Part shown: piece after piece, positions 25,569 through 33,523 of the stretch
Position numbering within the stretch: the first letter of the stretch is position 1
Layout of the letters: each line of letters opens with the position of its first letter
Assembly (NCBI RefSeq): GCF_030518235.1
Contig: NZ_JAULSA010000008.1
Location: forward strand, 62,001-126,000
DNA length: 64,000 nucleotides
Source: Saccharibacillus sp. CPCC 101409
GTDB lineage: Bacteria; Bacillota; Bacilli; Paenibacillales; Paenibacillaceae
Direction of reading: 5' to 3'
Made by a program: the position numbers and the translations under genes
The notes under the pieces: generated by a model
What the model was told of the DNA's origin: nothing
Seen by the model: only the letters and a program-made list of their open reading frames with translations
Database searches by the model: none

Positions 25569-26225
25569 ATGGAGAAGCTGTTATGCCCGTCCATGATGTG
25601 TGCGGATTTCAGGTCTCTGGAGCGGGAAATGAGCGAGCTCAACGCGTCGGACATCGATATTTATCATATCGATATCATGGACGGACGTTTTGTGCCGAAC
25701 TTCGGCATGGGCATGCAGGACTTCGAATATATCCGCGCAGCCACGCAGAAACCGGTGGACGTGCATCTGATGATCGACAATCCGGCGGAATATGTAGAAC
25801 TGTTTATTGAAAAAGGGGCCAATATCGTCTACTTTCACCCCGAAGCCGACCTGCATCCCACCCGCACGATCGATCGGATTCGCGCCGCGGGAGCGAGAGC
25901 GGGTATCGCGCTGAATCCGGGCACGTCGATCGAAGCGGTCAAGCCGCTGATCGGAATCGTGGACTATATCATGATTATGACGGTCAACCCCGGCTTTGCC
26001 GGCCAGAAGTATCTGGATTTCGTAAACGAGAAGATCGAAGAACTGGCGAAGCTGCGCGAAAACAAAGGCTATGCGTTCGAGATGATGGTCGACGGGGCGA
26101 TCTCGCCGGAGAAGATTCAACTGCTTGGCGCGCTAGGCGTCAAAGGCTTTGTGCTCGGTACATCGTCGCTGTTCGGCAAAGGTGAATCGTACCGCGATAT
26201 TGCACAGCGTCTCAAAGCGTTGTAA
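25569..26225 (+). CDS. Ribulose-phosphate 3-epimerase family, D-allulose-6-phosphate epimerase-like
   Basis: Predicted to epimerise C3 of a ketose phosphate in a (beta/alpha)8 barrel. ATG 25569 is preferred over GTG 25566 for its spacing from AAAGGAGG. The family residues are visible: SMMCADF at the start, YHIDIMDGRFVPNF with metal-binding His and Asp (about 34-47), HLMIDNP, MTVNPGFAGQ (about 139-148) and VDGAIS with the second catalytic Asp (about 176). Phrases such as YHIDIMDG and LGTSSLF look closer to AlsE than to pentose-phosphate Rpe. First gene of the operon; together with the RpiB-like isomerase next door it suggests an allose-like route to fructose 6-phosphate. Confidence 0.85.
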   Translation: MEKLLCPSMMCADFRSLEREMSELNASDIDIYHIDIMDGRFVPNFGMGMQDFEYIRAATQKPVDVHLMIDNPAEYVELFIEKGANIVYFHPEADLHPTRTIDRIRAAGARAGIALNPGTSIEAVKPLIGIVDYIMIMTVNPGFAGQKYLDFVNEKIEELAKLRENKGYAFEMMVDGAISPEKIQLLGALGVKGFVLGTSSLFGKGESYRDIAQRLKAL

Positions 26226-26285
26226 GCATACAAGACGGGGTTTTCGGTATAACGACATTTATTCACTGATCAGGGAGGAATTGAT

Positions 26286-26735
26286 ATGAAACTGGCAATC
26301 GCAAGCGATCACGTCGGCCTGGAGCTCAAGCCGGCGATCATCGAGTATTTGAAAGAACTGGGACACGCAGTCGAAGACTTCGGGCCCTACAGCGCGGAAC
26401 GGACCGACTACCCGGCTTACGGCAAAAAGGTGGCGGAAGAAGTATCGGCGGGACGCTTCGAATCGGGTATCCTGATCTGCGGCACAGGCGTGGGCATTTC
26501 GATTGCGGCGAACAAGGTCAAAGGCATCCGCGCCGTCGTTTGCAGCGAGCCTTACTCGGCGCAGCTGTCCAAACAGCATAACAATACGAACATTCTCGCT
26601 TTCGGCTCGCGGGTTGTCGGTCAAGAACTGGCGAAGATGATCGTGAAATCCTGGTTGGACGCGGAGTTCGAAGGCGGTCGTCACGCGAACCGGGTGAAAA
26701 TGATCGGAGACATCGAAGAGCAGCTGCTGTGCTGA
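26286..26735 (+). CDS. rpiB: RpiB/LacAB-type sugar-phosphate isomerase
   Basis: 149 residues, ATG 26286 after GGGAGGAA. It interconverts aldose and ketose phosphates (ribose 5-phosphate or allose 6-phosphate in the family). Seen: ASDHVGLELK (6-15) with the substrate-binding Asp-His, the catalytic Cys in LICGTGVGISI (about 62-72), and SEPYSAQLSKQHNNTNIL (about 86-103). The RpiB family in Gram-negative bacteria also serves as AlsI/RpiB for allose, which would fit the AlsE-like neighbour. The exact substrate cannot be settled from sequence alone. Confidence 0.88.
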   Translation: MKLAIASDHVGLELKPAIIEYLKELGHAVEDFGPYSAERTDYPAYGKKVAEEVSAGRFESGILICGTGVGISIAANKVKGIRAVVCSEPYSAQLSKQHNNTNILAFGSRVVGQELAKMIVKSWLDAEFEGGRHANRVKMIGDIEEQLLC

Positions 26736-26795
26736 GCTGGCGCTTGCAAGCGGACCGCCCGCTTGAACGTGGAGAAAAGACAGGAGGATTGGAAC

Positions 26796-27464
26796 ATGAA
26801 TCTGACCGAGCTTAACGAGCTCAACCGTTCCATGAATATTCGTGATGTGCGCGATGCTTCTTTCGGCGCTTACGGACAGATCTGGCCGCGGTTCGATGTA
26901 TCGGAAATGATCGAGTTTGCGGAGCGCGGCATCGAAGTACCCGATGCGGGCAACCGGTACGTGCCTTCCGTGGCCGAACTGGAAGCGCTGGACGCCGCCG
27001 CCAAGATCGAAGCCGACGTTTACGGAGGGCTTCCGGTGGAAATCGGATACTGCGCCGGGCGCAATGCGCGTTTGACTGGACTTGAATATCATCAGGGCAG
27101 CGAGGTCGTAATCGCGGTAACGGACTGTATCCATATCGTCGGCAGGCGCCAGGATATCGATACGGCGGAGCAGACCTACGATGCCGGTTTGACGGAAGTC
27201 TTCTTCCAGCCAAAAGGCACGGTGGTGGAACTGTACTCGACTACGCTGCATTATGCTCCTTGCCGGACTTCGGATGAAGGGTACGTAACGCTTGTCGTAC
27301 TGCCGAAGGGGACTAATTCTCCCCTGTCTGCCGACATGCGGATATCCAATAGGCTGCTGACCAAAAAGAATAAATTTCTGCTGGCGCACGGCAGCGAGAA
27401 AGCCAAGATCGAAGCGGGCGTTCATCACGGGCTGATGGGACCGCTGCTTGAAATCCGTATCTGA
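26796..27464 (+). CDS. DUF4867 family protein (cupin-like, unknown function)
   Basis: ATG 26796 is chosen because AGGAGG lies nine bases upstream; an in-frame TTG at 26763 has none. The 222-residue protein resembles the DUF4867 family seen in sugar-utilisation operons of Firmicutes. Residues 75-190 look like a cupin barrel, with EYHQGSEVVIAVTD and EVFFQPKGTVVELYSTTLHYAP providing candidate metal ligands (Glu and His). In position three of the operon it may be a sugar-phosphate isomerase or mutarotase; no function is proved. Confidence 0.7.
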   Translation: MNLTELNELNRSMNIRDVRDASFGAYGQIWPRFDVSEMIEFAERGIEVPDAGNRYVPSVAELEALDAAAKIEADVYGGLPVEIGYCAGRNARLTGLEYHQGSEVVIAVTDCIHIVGRRQDIDTAEQTYDAGLTEVFFQPKGTVVELYSTTLHYAPCRTSDEGYVTLVVLPKGTNSPLSADMRISNRLLTKKNKFLLAHGSEKAKIEAGVHHGLMGPLLEIRI

Positions 27465-27536
27465 GTCGTTGAAGATTCCGGGATGCCTGGCGAGAGCGGG
27501 CATACCCGGAAGTTCGACCAGCCTTTCATTTCTTTA

Positions 27537-27554
27537 TTGAAAACGCTTGCTTCC
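27537..27554 (+). promoter_or_regulatory. cre-like / operator O5 site before the PTS gene
   Basis: TTGAAAACGCTTGCTTCC shares the CG centre of the other operators, and TGAAAACGCTTGCT is one base short of the CcpA cre consensus. It could bring catabolite repression to the PTS gene specifically. Confidence 0.5.
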
Positions 27555-27603
27555 CGGCGGCCGTCTGACGCGGCATAATGATTTTAGTAAAGGAGACGAG
27601 AAA

Positions 27604-29505
27604 ATGTCCAACGAAACACTGGCAAAAGAGATTCTGCGAACGGTAGGAGGAGCCGGGAACGTCTCAAGCGTCGTGCACTGCGCGACCCGGCTTCGCTTTA
27701 AGCTGAAAGACAATAAAAAAGCCGACAAAAGCGGCACCCAGAATCTGCCGGGCGTCATTACCGTAGTCGAGAACGGCGGACAATACCAGGTTGTCATCGG
27801 CAACACGGTCGGGGATGTGTATAAAGAAGTGGTAAAGGCGGGCGGATTCGATGCCGACTCGGCGGGGAACGACGAAGCGGAGTCCGGCGAGAAAAGCAAT
27901 CTTTTCAACAAAGCCATCGATATTATCTCGGGGATCTTCACGCCGTTCCTGGGCGCGCTGGCCGCTTCGGGGATTCTCAAGGGCCTGCTGCTTATACTGA
28001 CCACGCTGGGCTGGCTGACCAAAGAAAGCGGCGTTTACGCGATCTGGTACGCGGCGGCGGACAGCATTTTCTACTTCCTGCCTATCGCGATCGCCATCAC
28101 GTCTTCGCGCAAGTTCGGCGCCAATCAGTTCGTATCGCTGGCCATCGCCGGAGCCATGGTCTATCCCAATATTATCGCGCTGTACAACGACGGAGCGAGC
28201 CTGACCTTTTTCAATATTCCCGTCGTGCTGATGAGCTATACGTCGACCGTGCTGCCGGTTATTATCACCGTATGGGTGCTGTCCCTGCTGGAAAAAAGGC
28301 TGAATAAAATTTTTCACTCCAGTATCCGCAATATCTTCACCCCGCTGCTCAGTCTGATGATTATCGTTCCGCTGGCTTTAATCGTAATCGGGCCGATCGG
28401 CACGTATACAAGCCAGGGACTGGCATCGGCCACGACCTTTATGTACAATCTCAGCCCAATCGTAGCCGGCATCGTGCTGGGCGCCGTATGGCAGCTCCTC
28501 GTTCTGTTGGGTATTCACTGGGCGTTCATCCCCGTCATGTACAATAATATCGCCGTTTACGGACGGGATCACCTCAAGCCGCTGTTCGCGCCTTCGAACT
28601 TCGCCCAGGCCGGCGTGGCGCTCGGCGTATTCCTGAAAACGAAAAATCCCAGAGTCAAATCGATTGCCGGCTCGGCCGCCGTTACGGGGATATTCGGCAT
28701 CACCGAACCGATCGTCTACGGTATCAGCTTGAGATATAAAAAGCCGTTCGTATGGGCGATTATCGGCGGCGCAATCGGCGGCGGGATCGCCGGCGCTGTG
28801 GGTTCCAGCGCAATCGCGCCGGGGATTCCCGGAATCGCCAGCCTGCCGATCTTTTTCGGTCCCGGCTTTGCCGGCTTTATCGCGGCCATCGTGATCGCTT
28901 ACGTATTCTCGGCAGTGACCACTTATTTCTTCGGCTTTAACGATTCGATGGAGAAAGAACTTTTGCCCCCGGATGAAAAAGGCAAAGCCGAAGTCCGTAA
29001 CACCGGCGGCGCTCGGGAAAATCAAGCTTCCGCCGCGGCAGTCGATCAGGAGATTCCGAGTCCGCTGTCGGGTACGGTGCTGCCGCTGCGCGACGTCGAA
29101 GACGAAGCGTTCGCAACCGAAGCGATGGGCAAGGGAGTCGCCGTGATGCCGAGCGAAGGCCGGCTGATCGCGCCGTTCGGCGGGCAGGTCGTTAACGCGA
29201 TGAAAAGCGGCCATGCGATCGGACTGCGCTCCGATGCCGGGGTGGAAATGCTGATCCATGTCGGCATGGATACCGTGAAGCTCAAAGGCGAGCATTTCGA
29301 TCTGAAGATTAAAGAAGGCGACCGAATCGAACCGGGCCAGCTGCTGCTTGAGTTCGATATCGAGAAGATCCAGGCAAGCGGCTACAGCGTAGTTACGCCG
29401 ATTATCGTGACCAACACTTTCGAGTATGCCGATGTACATGTGCAGCCGGCGGAGAGCTCCGATGTACGCGCGGGAGATCCGCTGCTGCTTGCGGTGTCGC
29501 TCTGA
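27604..29505 (+). CDS. PTS EIIBCA, glucose/beta-glucoside (Bgl) family permease
   Basis: Imports and phosphorylates a sugar using phosphate relayed from HPr. ATG 27604 is chosen from AAAGGAGACG; upstream in-frame codons have no ribosome binding site. Domain order over 633 residues: EIIB (1-85, phospho-Cys26 in VHCATRLRF), EIIC (about 105-455, eight to ten hydrophobic segments, with GITEPIVYG as the family signature), a linker, and EIIA (about 490-633, phospho-His552 in MLIHVGMDTV). The Bgl family usually takes disaccharides, but no phosphoglycosidase is in the operon, so a monosaccharide such as an allose-like sugar is the simpler reading. Confidence 0.93.
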   Translation: MSNETLAKEILRTVGGAGNVSSVVHCATRLRFKLKDNKKADKSGTQNLPGVITVVENGGQYQVVIGNTVGDVYKEVVKAGGFDADSAGNDEAESGEKSNLFNKAIDIISGIFTPFLGALAASGILKGLLLILTTLGWLTKESGVYAIWYAAADSIFYFLPIAIAITSSRKFGANQFVSLAIAGAMVYPNIIALYNDGASLTFFNIPVVLMSYTSTVLPVIITVWVLSLLEKRLNKIFHSSIRNIFTPLLSLMIIVPLALIVIGPIGTYTSQGLASATTFMYNLSPIVAGIVLGAVWQLLVLLGIHWAFIPVMYNNIAVYGRDHLKPLFAPSNFAQAGVALGVFLKTKNPRVKSIAGSAAVTGIFGITEPIVYGISLRYKKPFVWAIIGGAIGGGIAGAVGSSAIAPGIPGIASLPIFFGPGFAGFIAAIVIAYVFSAVTTYFFGFNDSMEKELLPPDEKGKAEVRNTGGARENQASAAAVDQEIPSPLSGTVLPLRDVEDEAFATEAMGKGVAVMPSEGRLIAPFGGQVVNAMKSGHAIGLRSDAGVEMLIHVGMDTVKLKGEHFDLKIKEGDRIEPGQLLLEFDIEKIQASGYSVVTPIIVTNTFEYADVHVQPAESSDVRAGDPLLLAVSL

Positions 29506-29546
29506 GCCGCACCCTATAAATTCGAACCGAAGCGAGGAGATTAACG

Positions 29547-30479
29547 ATGGAAAAAGACGCCAAACGATTGATCAGCGCATCCAAAACCGAACTTGAGCAA
29601 ATGAACGGCAGAGACCTTAAATTGTCGATCCTTAAATCGGAGGGCCGCGTGGTCATGGGGCAGCATCTGCTTTTTGCCGGCCAGGGCCTGGTGCGCGGTG
29701 TGACCAACACCGAATTGATGGCCGCTTTCGGCGCGGACATGATTATGCTCAACACGTTCAACCTGAACGATCCCGCCGCCAATCCGGGCATGCAGGGACT
29801 CAGCTTGAAAGAATTGAAGGCGAGAGTCAATATTCCTGTCGGGATCTATCTGGGCTGTCCGGGCAGCAAGAAGCCGCCGCACAATATCTATTACGATGCC
29901 GAAGGCATGGTCGCGACCGACGAACATATTCGGCTGGCCCAAGAGCTCGGCGCCGACTTTATCGTATTGGGCGGCAATCCGGGCAGCGGGACCTCGATCA
30001 ACGACGTGATCGCGACAACGCGGAGAGCGCGGGAACTCTGCGGCGACGATATGCTGATCTGTGCGGGCAAATGGGAAGACGGCATCCGCGAGAAAGTGCT
30101 GGGCGATCCGCTGGCCGAGCGCGACGCCAAAGAGATTATCCGGGAACTGATCGACGCCGGCGCGGATGTGATCGATCTGCCGGCTCCGGGATCGAGACAC
30201 GGCATCAGTGTTCACATGATCCAGGAACTGGTGCAGTTCGTGCACAGCTACAAGCCGGGCACGCTCGCGCTGACTTTTCTCAATAGTTCCGTAGAAGGGG
30301 CGGACGCGGACACGGTGCGGATGATCGCTCTGCTCATGAAAGAAACCGGAGCGGATATCCATGCGATCGGCGACGGCGGATTCTCCGGCTGCACCACGCC
30401 CGAGAACCTGATGCAATTGTCGATCTCGCTTAAAGGTAAGCCGTATACGTACTTCCGCATGGCGAGCACCAATCGCTGA
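29547..30479 (+). CDS. TIM-barrel protein of PTS operons, function unknown
   Basis: 310 residues, ATG 29547 after GCGAGGAG, 41 bases after the PTS gene. The sequence alternates strands and helices like a (beta/alpha)8 barrel: VVMGQHLLFAG, ADMIMLNTFNLN, VGIYLGCPGSKKPP, ADFIVLGGNPGSG, DMLICAGKWEDG, GADVIDLPAPGS and IHAIGDGGFSG. Proteins of this type occur beside PTS genes, without a proven reaction that I know. It is probably an aldolase- or PEP-mutase-like enzyme that acts on the product of the pathway. Last gene of the operon. Confidence 0.7.
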   Translation: MEKDAKRLISASKTELEQMNGRDLKLSILKSEGRVVMGQHLLFAGQGLVRGVTNTELMAAFGADMIMLNTFNLNDPAANPGMQGLSLKELKARVNIPVGIYLGCPGSKKPPHNIYYDAEGMVATDEHIRLAQELGADFIVLGGNPGSGTSINDVIATTRRARELCGDDMLICAGKWEDGIREKVLGDPLAERDAKEIIRELIDAGADVIDLPAPGSRHGISVHMIQELVQFVHSYKPGTLALTFLNSSVEGADADTVRMIALLMKETGADIHAIGDGGFSGCTTPENLMQLSISLKGKPYTYFRMASTNR

Positions 30480-30506
30480 TTGGACAACGTAGCGGCTGAT
30501 ATACCG

Positions 30507-30543
30507 AAGGGAAGGAAAGCCGGTGCTTTTCTTCCCCTTTTTT
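30507..30543 (+). terminator. Terminator of the PTS operon
   Basis: AAGGGAAGGAAAGC and GCTTTTCTTCCCCTT form an imperfect stem with loop CGGT, followed by T residues. Confidence 0.75.
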
Positions 30544-30631
30544 GACTATGAACGTCTTTAAAGCGCTAAAGTGTGATATACTGGACAGATCGGGCAAGAA
30601 ACGAAGCGCGGCCCAAAGAGAAGGGGACACC

Positions 30632-30862
30632 ATGCAAATGCAAACCTTTCAAGATTGGAATTTGAAAGTGAAAAAAACGTTCAGCGCCACCAGCAACGAA
30701 GCGGTATTGACCGTGACGGAAGCGGGCAAGCTGCTCGGCCTGTCCAAAGATCAGATGAAGCTTTACGTGGACAAAAGCAAGCTGACCAAAGTTCCCATCG
30801 CCAGAAGCACGCACCGGTATCTGGTCCTGCAAAAAGAAATCGAAGAGATTTTGAAAAAATAA
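30632..30862 (+). CDS. Small helix-turn-helix (excisionase/MerR-like) protein
   Basis: 76 residues from ATG 30632, preceded by AGAAGGGG. Residues 25-70 read VLTVTEAGKLLGLSKDQ, then a short wing and HRYLVLQKEIEEILKK, a pattern typical of excisionase or MerR-type winged helices. An extended -10 (TGATATACT at 30574-30582) precedes it. Probably a small regulator; its target is unknown. A tRNA-Leu promoter begins ten bases after its stop. Confidence 0.65.
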   Translation: MQMQTFQDWNLKVKKTFSATSNEAVLTVTEAGKLLGLSKDQMKLYVDKSKLTKVPIARSTHRYLVLQKEIEEILKK

Positions 30863-30871
30863 TTTTTTTGC

Positions 30872-30900
30872 TTGCCATGTGCGCAAAACCGTGATATATT
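30872..30900 (+). promoter_or_regulatory. Promoter of tRNA-Leu
   Basis: TTGCCA (30872-30877) and TATATT (30895-30900) with a 17-base spacer that ends CGTGA. The same spacer end and -10 occur in the promoter at 33267-33295. Confidence 0.75.
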
Positions 30901-30940
30901 ATTTCTTGTGCTCGCGAGACAATCGCGGTCATCCAGATAT

Positions 30941-31024
<84 letters not shown>

Positions 31025-31040
31025 TCTTATGTTTGAAACC

Positions 31041-31085
31041 AAAGACCCGGATTTCCGATTTTAATCGGAGGTTCGGGTCTTTTTT
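31041..31085 (+). terminator. Terminator of tRNA-Leu
   Basis: AAAGACCCG pairs with CGGGTCTTT around an inner TCCGAT/ATCGGA stem, followed by T residues. Confidence 0.85.
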
Positions 31086-31159
31086 CGTATGTTCGTTTTA
31101 TTTACAGTCGATCCGCTGTTTTTGAAGCTTTTCTCTTACACCTTTTTACCGTTAGAGTA

Positions 31160-31211
31160 TTGACAGTTAGAGTTCTAAGTATTATATTGAGTTTAAAGTT
31201 AGAACTCTAAC
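31160..31211 (+). promoter_or_regulatory. marR-MATE promoter with MarR-type operator
   Basis: TTGACA (31160-31165) and TATATT (31183-31188) are 17 bases apart. GTTAGAGTTCTAA (31166-31178) and TTAGAACTCTAAC (31199-31211) are a perfect 13-bp inverted repeat that brackets the -10 box, so a bound regulator would block initiation. Confidence 0.8.
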
Positions 31212-31286
31212 AGTTAGATATTAAACGAAAGAACGGATTCAACCATCATTCACGCGGATCGTGATCCGCTTAAAGGAGAGCAAACC

Positions 31287-31769
31287 ATGACCGACCGCAA
31301 AGACCACGTAGAAGCGGAACCCGAAGCAAGCGACATCGACGAATCGACAAGAGCCGCCACGCCTTTTTCCAACCTGTTCCGCGAGATCGGGATAAAGATG
31401 AAGGCGTCGGCCGACCATAGATTGAAGGAACTCGGACTGAACGCGCAGCAGGGGCAGATGATCGGCTATATTTACGAACACCAGGAGCGCGGCGTGATCC
31501 AGGCAGATCTGGCCCGGCGGTTCAGCCGGACGGGCGCGAGTATCACCAGCATGCTGCAGGGACTGGAGAAGAACGGTTATGTCAGACGCCGGGTACAGGA
31601 AGACAACGAGCGTCAGAAAAAGGTCTATATCACCGACAAAGCGGAGCCGCTGATTTCGGAGTTCAACGAGATTTTCAAGGAAGCGGAGAATCGCGTAACG
31701 GAAGGCATGACGGCCGAAGAAGCGCAAACGCTGCAAAGACTGCTGCAAAAAGTCGTATCGAATATTTAA
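31287..31769 (+). CDS. MarR-family transcriptional repressor
   Basis: 160 residues, ATG 31287 after AAAGGAGAG. A winged helix-turn-helix spans about 55-120 (VIQADLARRFSRTGASITSM and the wing VRRRVQEDNERQKKVYI). The gene is 23 bases before a MATE exporter and sits behind a perfect inverted repeat in its own promoter, the usual autoregulated repressor-exporter pair that responds to a toxic ligand. Confidence 0.9.
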   Translation: MTDRKDHVEAEPEASDIDESTRAATPFSNLFREIGIKMKASADHRLKELGLNAQQGQMIGYIYEHQERGVIQADLARRFSRTGASITSMLQGLEKNGYVRRRVQEDNERQKKVYITDKAEPLISEFNEIFKEAENRVTEGMTAEEAQTLQRLLQKVVSNI

Positions 31770-31792
31770 GCAAAGAAAGAGAGGTCTTCATC

Positions 31793-33196
31793 ATGAGTAC
31801 ACTCAACGAAGAAACGGCGGGTTCCGGCAAGGACTCGAATCAATATTACCTGGAAAAGTCGCCGATCGGCCGCGCGGTCGCGCATCTGTCGATTCCGATG
31901 ATGATCGGCATGTCGGTCAGCACGATCTACAACGTCGTCAACGCCTACTTTATCGGCATGCTGCACAATACGCAGATGCTGTCCGCCATCACGCTGGGCC
32001 TGCCGCTGTTCACGCTGCTGATGGCGTTCGGCAACGTGTTCGGCGTCGGCGCCGGCACGTTCGCGACCCGGCTGTTCGCAGGCGGCAACGAAAGCCACGG
32101 CAAGCGAGTCGCCGGCTACGCGTTCTACGGAAGCATCATTGCGGGCCTTGTAATCGGTCTGCTGTCGCTGCTGCTCACAAACCCGATCGTCCATGCGCTC
32201 GGCGCGGATGCTTCGACGTTCGACTATACCCGAAGCTACGCGCTGGTGCTGCTCGGCGGCGGGTTCGTCGTGATCTTGAACTTTGCGCTGGAGCAGCTGG
32301 TCCGCTCGGAAGGCGCGTCGAAGGAATCCATGTACGGCATTTTTATCAGCGTGGCGCTCAGCCTGATCTTCGATCCGCTGTTTATTCTGGTCTTGAACTG
32401 GCACGTCGCGGGCGCGGCTTTTGCCATGGTGCTGGCCAATGCGGGCTCCGCGCTTTATTACATTACCTTTTTACATCGAAAAAGCGAGCATCTCCGCGGC
32501 TTCCTGTCGCACATCAAACTGTCGGTGCGCGATCAGCTGGAAGTGTACAAAATCGGGCTGTCGGAACTGTTCCAGGCGGCGTTCCTGATCGTCACCACGC
32601 TGCTGCTCAACCACTACACGATCGCTTACGGCGACAGCGTGCTGGCAAGCTTCGGCGTGGCGCTGCGCATCGTGCAGGTGCCGGAATTCCTGGCGATGGG
32701 ACTGTTCCTGGGCATGCTTCCGTTCTTCGCGTTCAACTTCGCCAAGCCGAATATCGCCCGCTTCAAAGCCGGCCTCAAACTCTCGTGCTTCTATATCGGC
32801 GGCGTCGCCGTCGTATTCTCCGGAGTGGTCTTCTTGTTCCGCGACTCGGTGCTGCATTTGTTCTCGGCCGACCCGTCGGTGCTGGACGTAGGCTCGTATA
32901 TCCTCGGAGCGATGCTGGTATCCGCGCTGTTCAACGGCTTTACGGGGCTGTTTATCAGCATCTTCCAGGCCGCGGGCCAGGGCACGCCGACGATGATTAT
33001 GTCCGTCACGCAGGGCATCCTCTATATCCCGACGATCCTTGTGCTGCACGCCGTGTTCGGCCTGCACGGGGTAATCTGGTCGATGACGGTGACGGAGCTG
33101 ATTACATTCCTGATGGGACTGATCCTGTTTATTCCGTTCCGCCGCAAGATGAACAACCGGGGGACGCAGCCGCTGCCTGTACCCGAGTCGATGTGA
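31793..33196 (+). CDS. MATE family efflux transporter
   Basis: 467 residues with twelve predicted membrane helices in two six-helix halves (for example SIPMMIGMSVSTIYNVVNAYFIG and the second-half start IGLSELFQAAFLIVTTLLL). It exports drugs or other cations in exchange for Na+ or H+. Co-transcribed with the MarR gene. An inverted repeat (33217-33270) follows the stop. Confidence 0.92.
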   Translation: MSTLNEETAGSGKDSNQYYLEKSPIGRAVAHLSIPMMIGMSVSTIYNVVNAYFIGMLHNTQMLSAITLGLPLFTLLMAFGNVFGVGAGTFATRLFAGGNESHGKRVAGYAFYGSIIAGLVIGLLSLLLTNPIVHALGADASTFDYTRSYALVLLGGGFVVILNFALEQLVRSEGASKESMYGIFISVALSLIFDPLFILVLNWHVAGAAFAMVLANAGSALYYITFLHRKSEHLRGFLSHIKLSVRDQLEVYKIGLSELFQAAFLIVTTLLLNHYTIAYGDSVLASFGVALRIVQVPEFLAMGLFLGMLPFFAFNFAKPNIARFKAGLKLSCFYIGGVAVVFSGVVFLFRDSVLHLFSADPSVLDVGSYILGAMLVSALFNGFTGLFISIFQAAGQGTPTMIMSVTQGILYIPTILVLHAVFGLHGVIWSMTVTELITFLMGLILFIPFRRKMNNRGTQPLPVPESM

Positions 33197-33216
33197 GTTC
33201 AAGAAAGCGTGGTTCG

Positions 33217-33270
33217 CACAAGGCGTTTGCCCGATATTTTCGCTGAAGCTTGAAAAGCCGAACGCCTTGT
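33217..33270 (+). terminator. Inverted repeat after the MATE gene, possible terminator
   Basis: ACAAGGCGTT (33217-33226) and AACGCCTTGT (33261-33270) are perfectly complementary with a 34-base loop, followed by CCTTTCC. The right arm overlaps the -35 box of the next promoter, so the hairpin may also affect that promoter. Confidence 0.5.
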
Positions 33271-33295
33271 CCTTTCCCCGTAATCGTGATATATT
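33267..33295 (+). promoter_or_regulatory. Promoter of the candidate small RNA / second MATE gene
   Basis: TTGTCC (33267-33272) and TATATT (33290-33295) with a 17-base spacer ending CGTGA, the same layout as the tRNA-Leu promoter at 30872-30900. Confidence 0.65.
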
Positions 33296-33301
33296 GGCAG
33301 A

Positions 33302-33446
33302 CGTGGCGGAACTGACGGATGTATACGGGCGCTGTGCCCGGGGTTGATTTCCGCATGCGGAGGCCGCTTAACGCGAATGCCGCAACGAACGATTACGCAT
33401 AGTCAGCCACGCTCTCCGGCCTTTGGGCCGCGCAGGGCGTTTTTTG
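33302..33446 (+). ncRNA. Candidate small RNA or leader with tRNA-Leu-like 5' end
   Basis: A promoter ends six bases upstream, and a terminator-like hairpin (33409-33446, ACGCTC with GGGCGT around CGGCC/GGCCG, then T6) closes the stretch. The start GTGGCGGAACTG matches the D-arm entry of tRNA-Leu, but no acceptor stem or T arm can be formed. Two compact hairpins follow (CGGGC/GCCCG with a five-base loop, and a TCCGCATGCGGA palindrome). It may be a decayed tRNA gene, a free small RNA, or an attenuating leader of the MATE gene 78 bases downstream. Confidence 0.5.
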
Positions 33447-33523
33447 TTTTTGATTCGAGACGTTTAATTGTGAAAGTTAAAGATTGGGATAGTCAAAATT
33501 TTTCAGAAAAAGAAGGGTTGGAG

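Noticed and set aside
33302..33380. Functional second tRNA-Leu
   Set aside because: Only the D-arm entry resembles a tRNA; no acceptor pairing or T arm exists.
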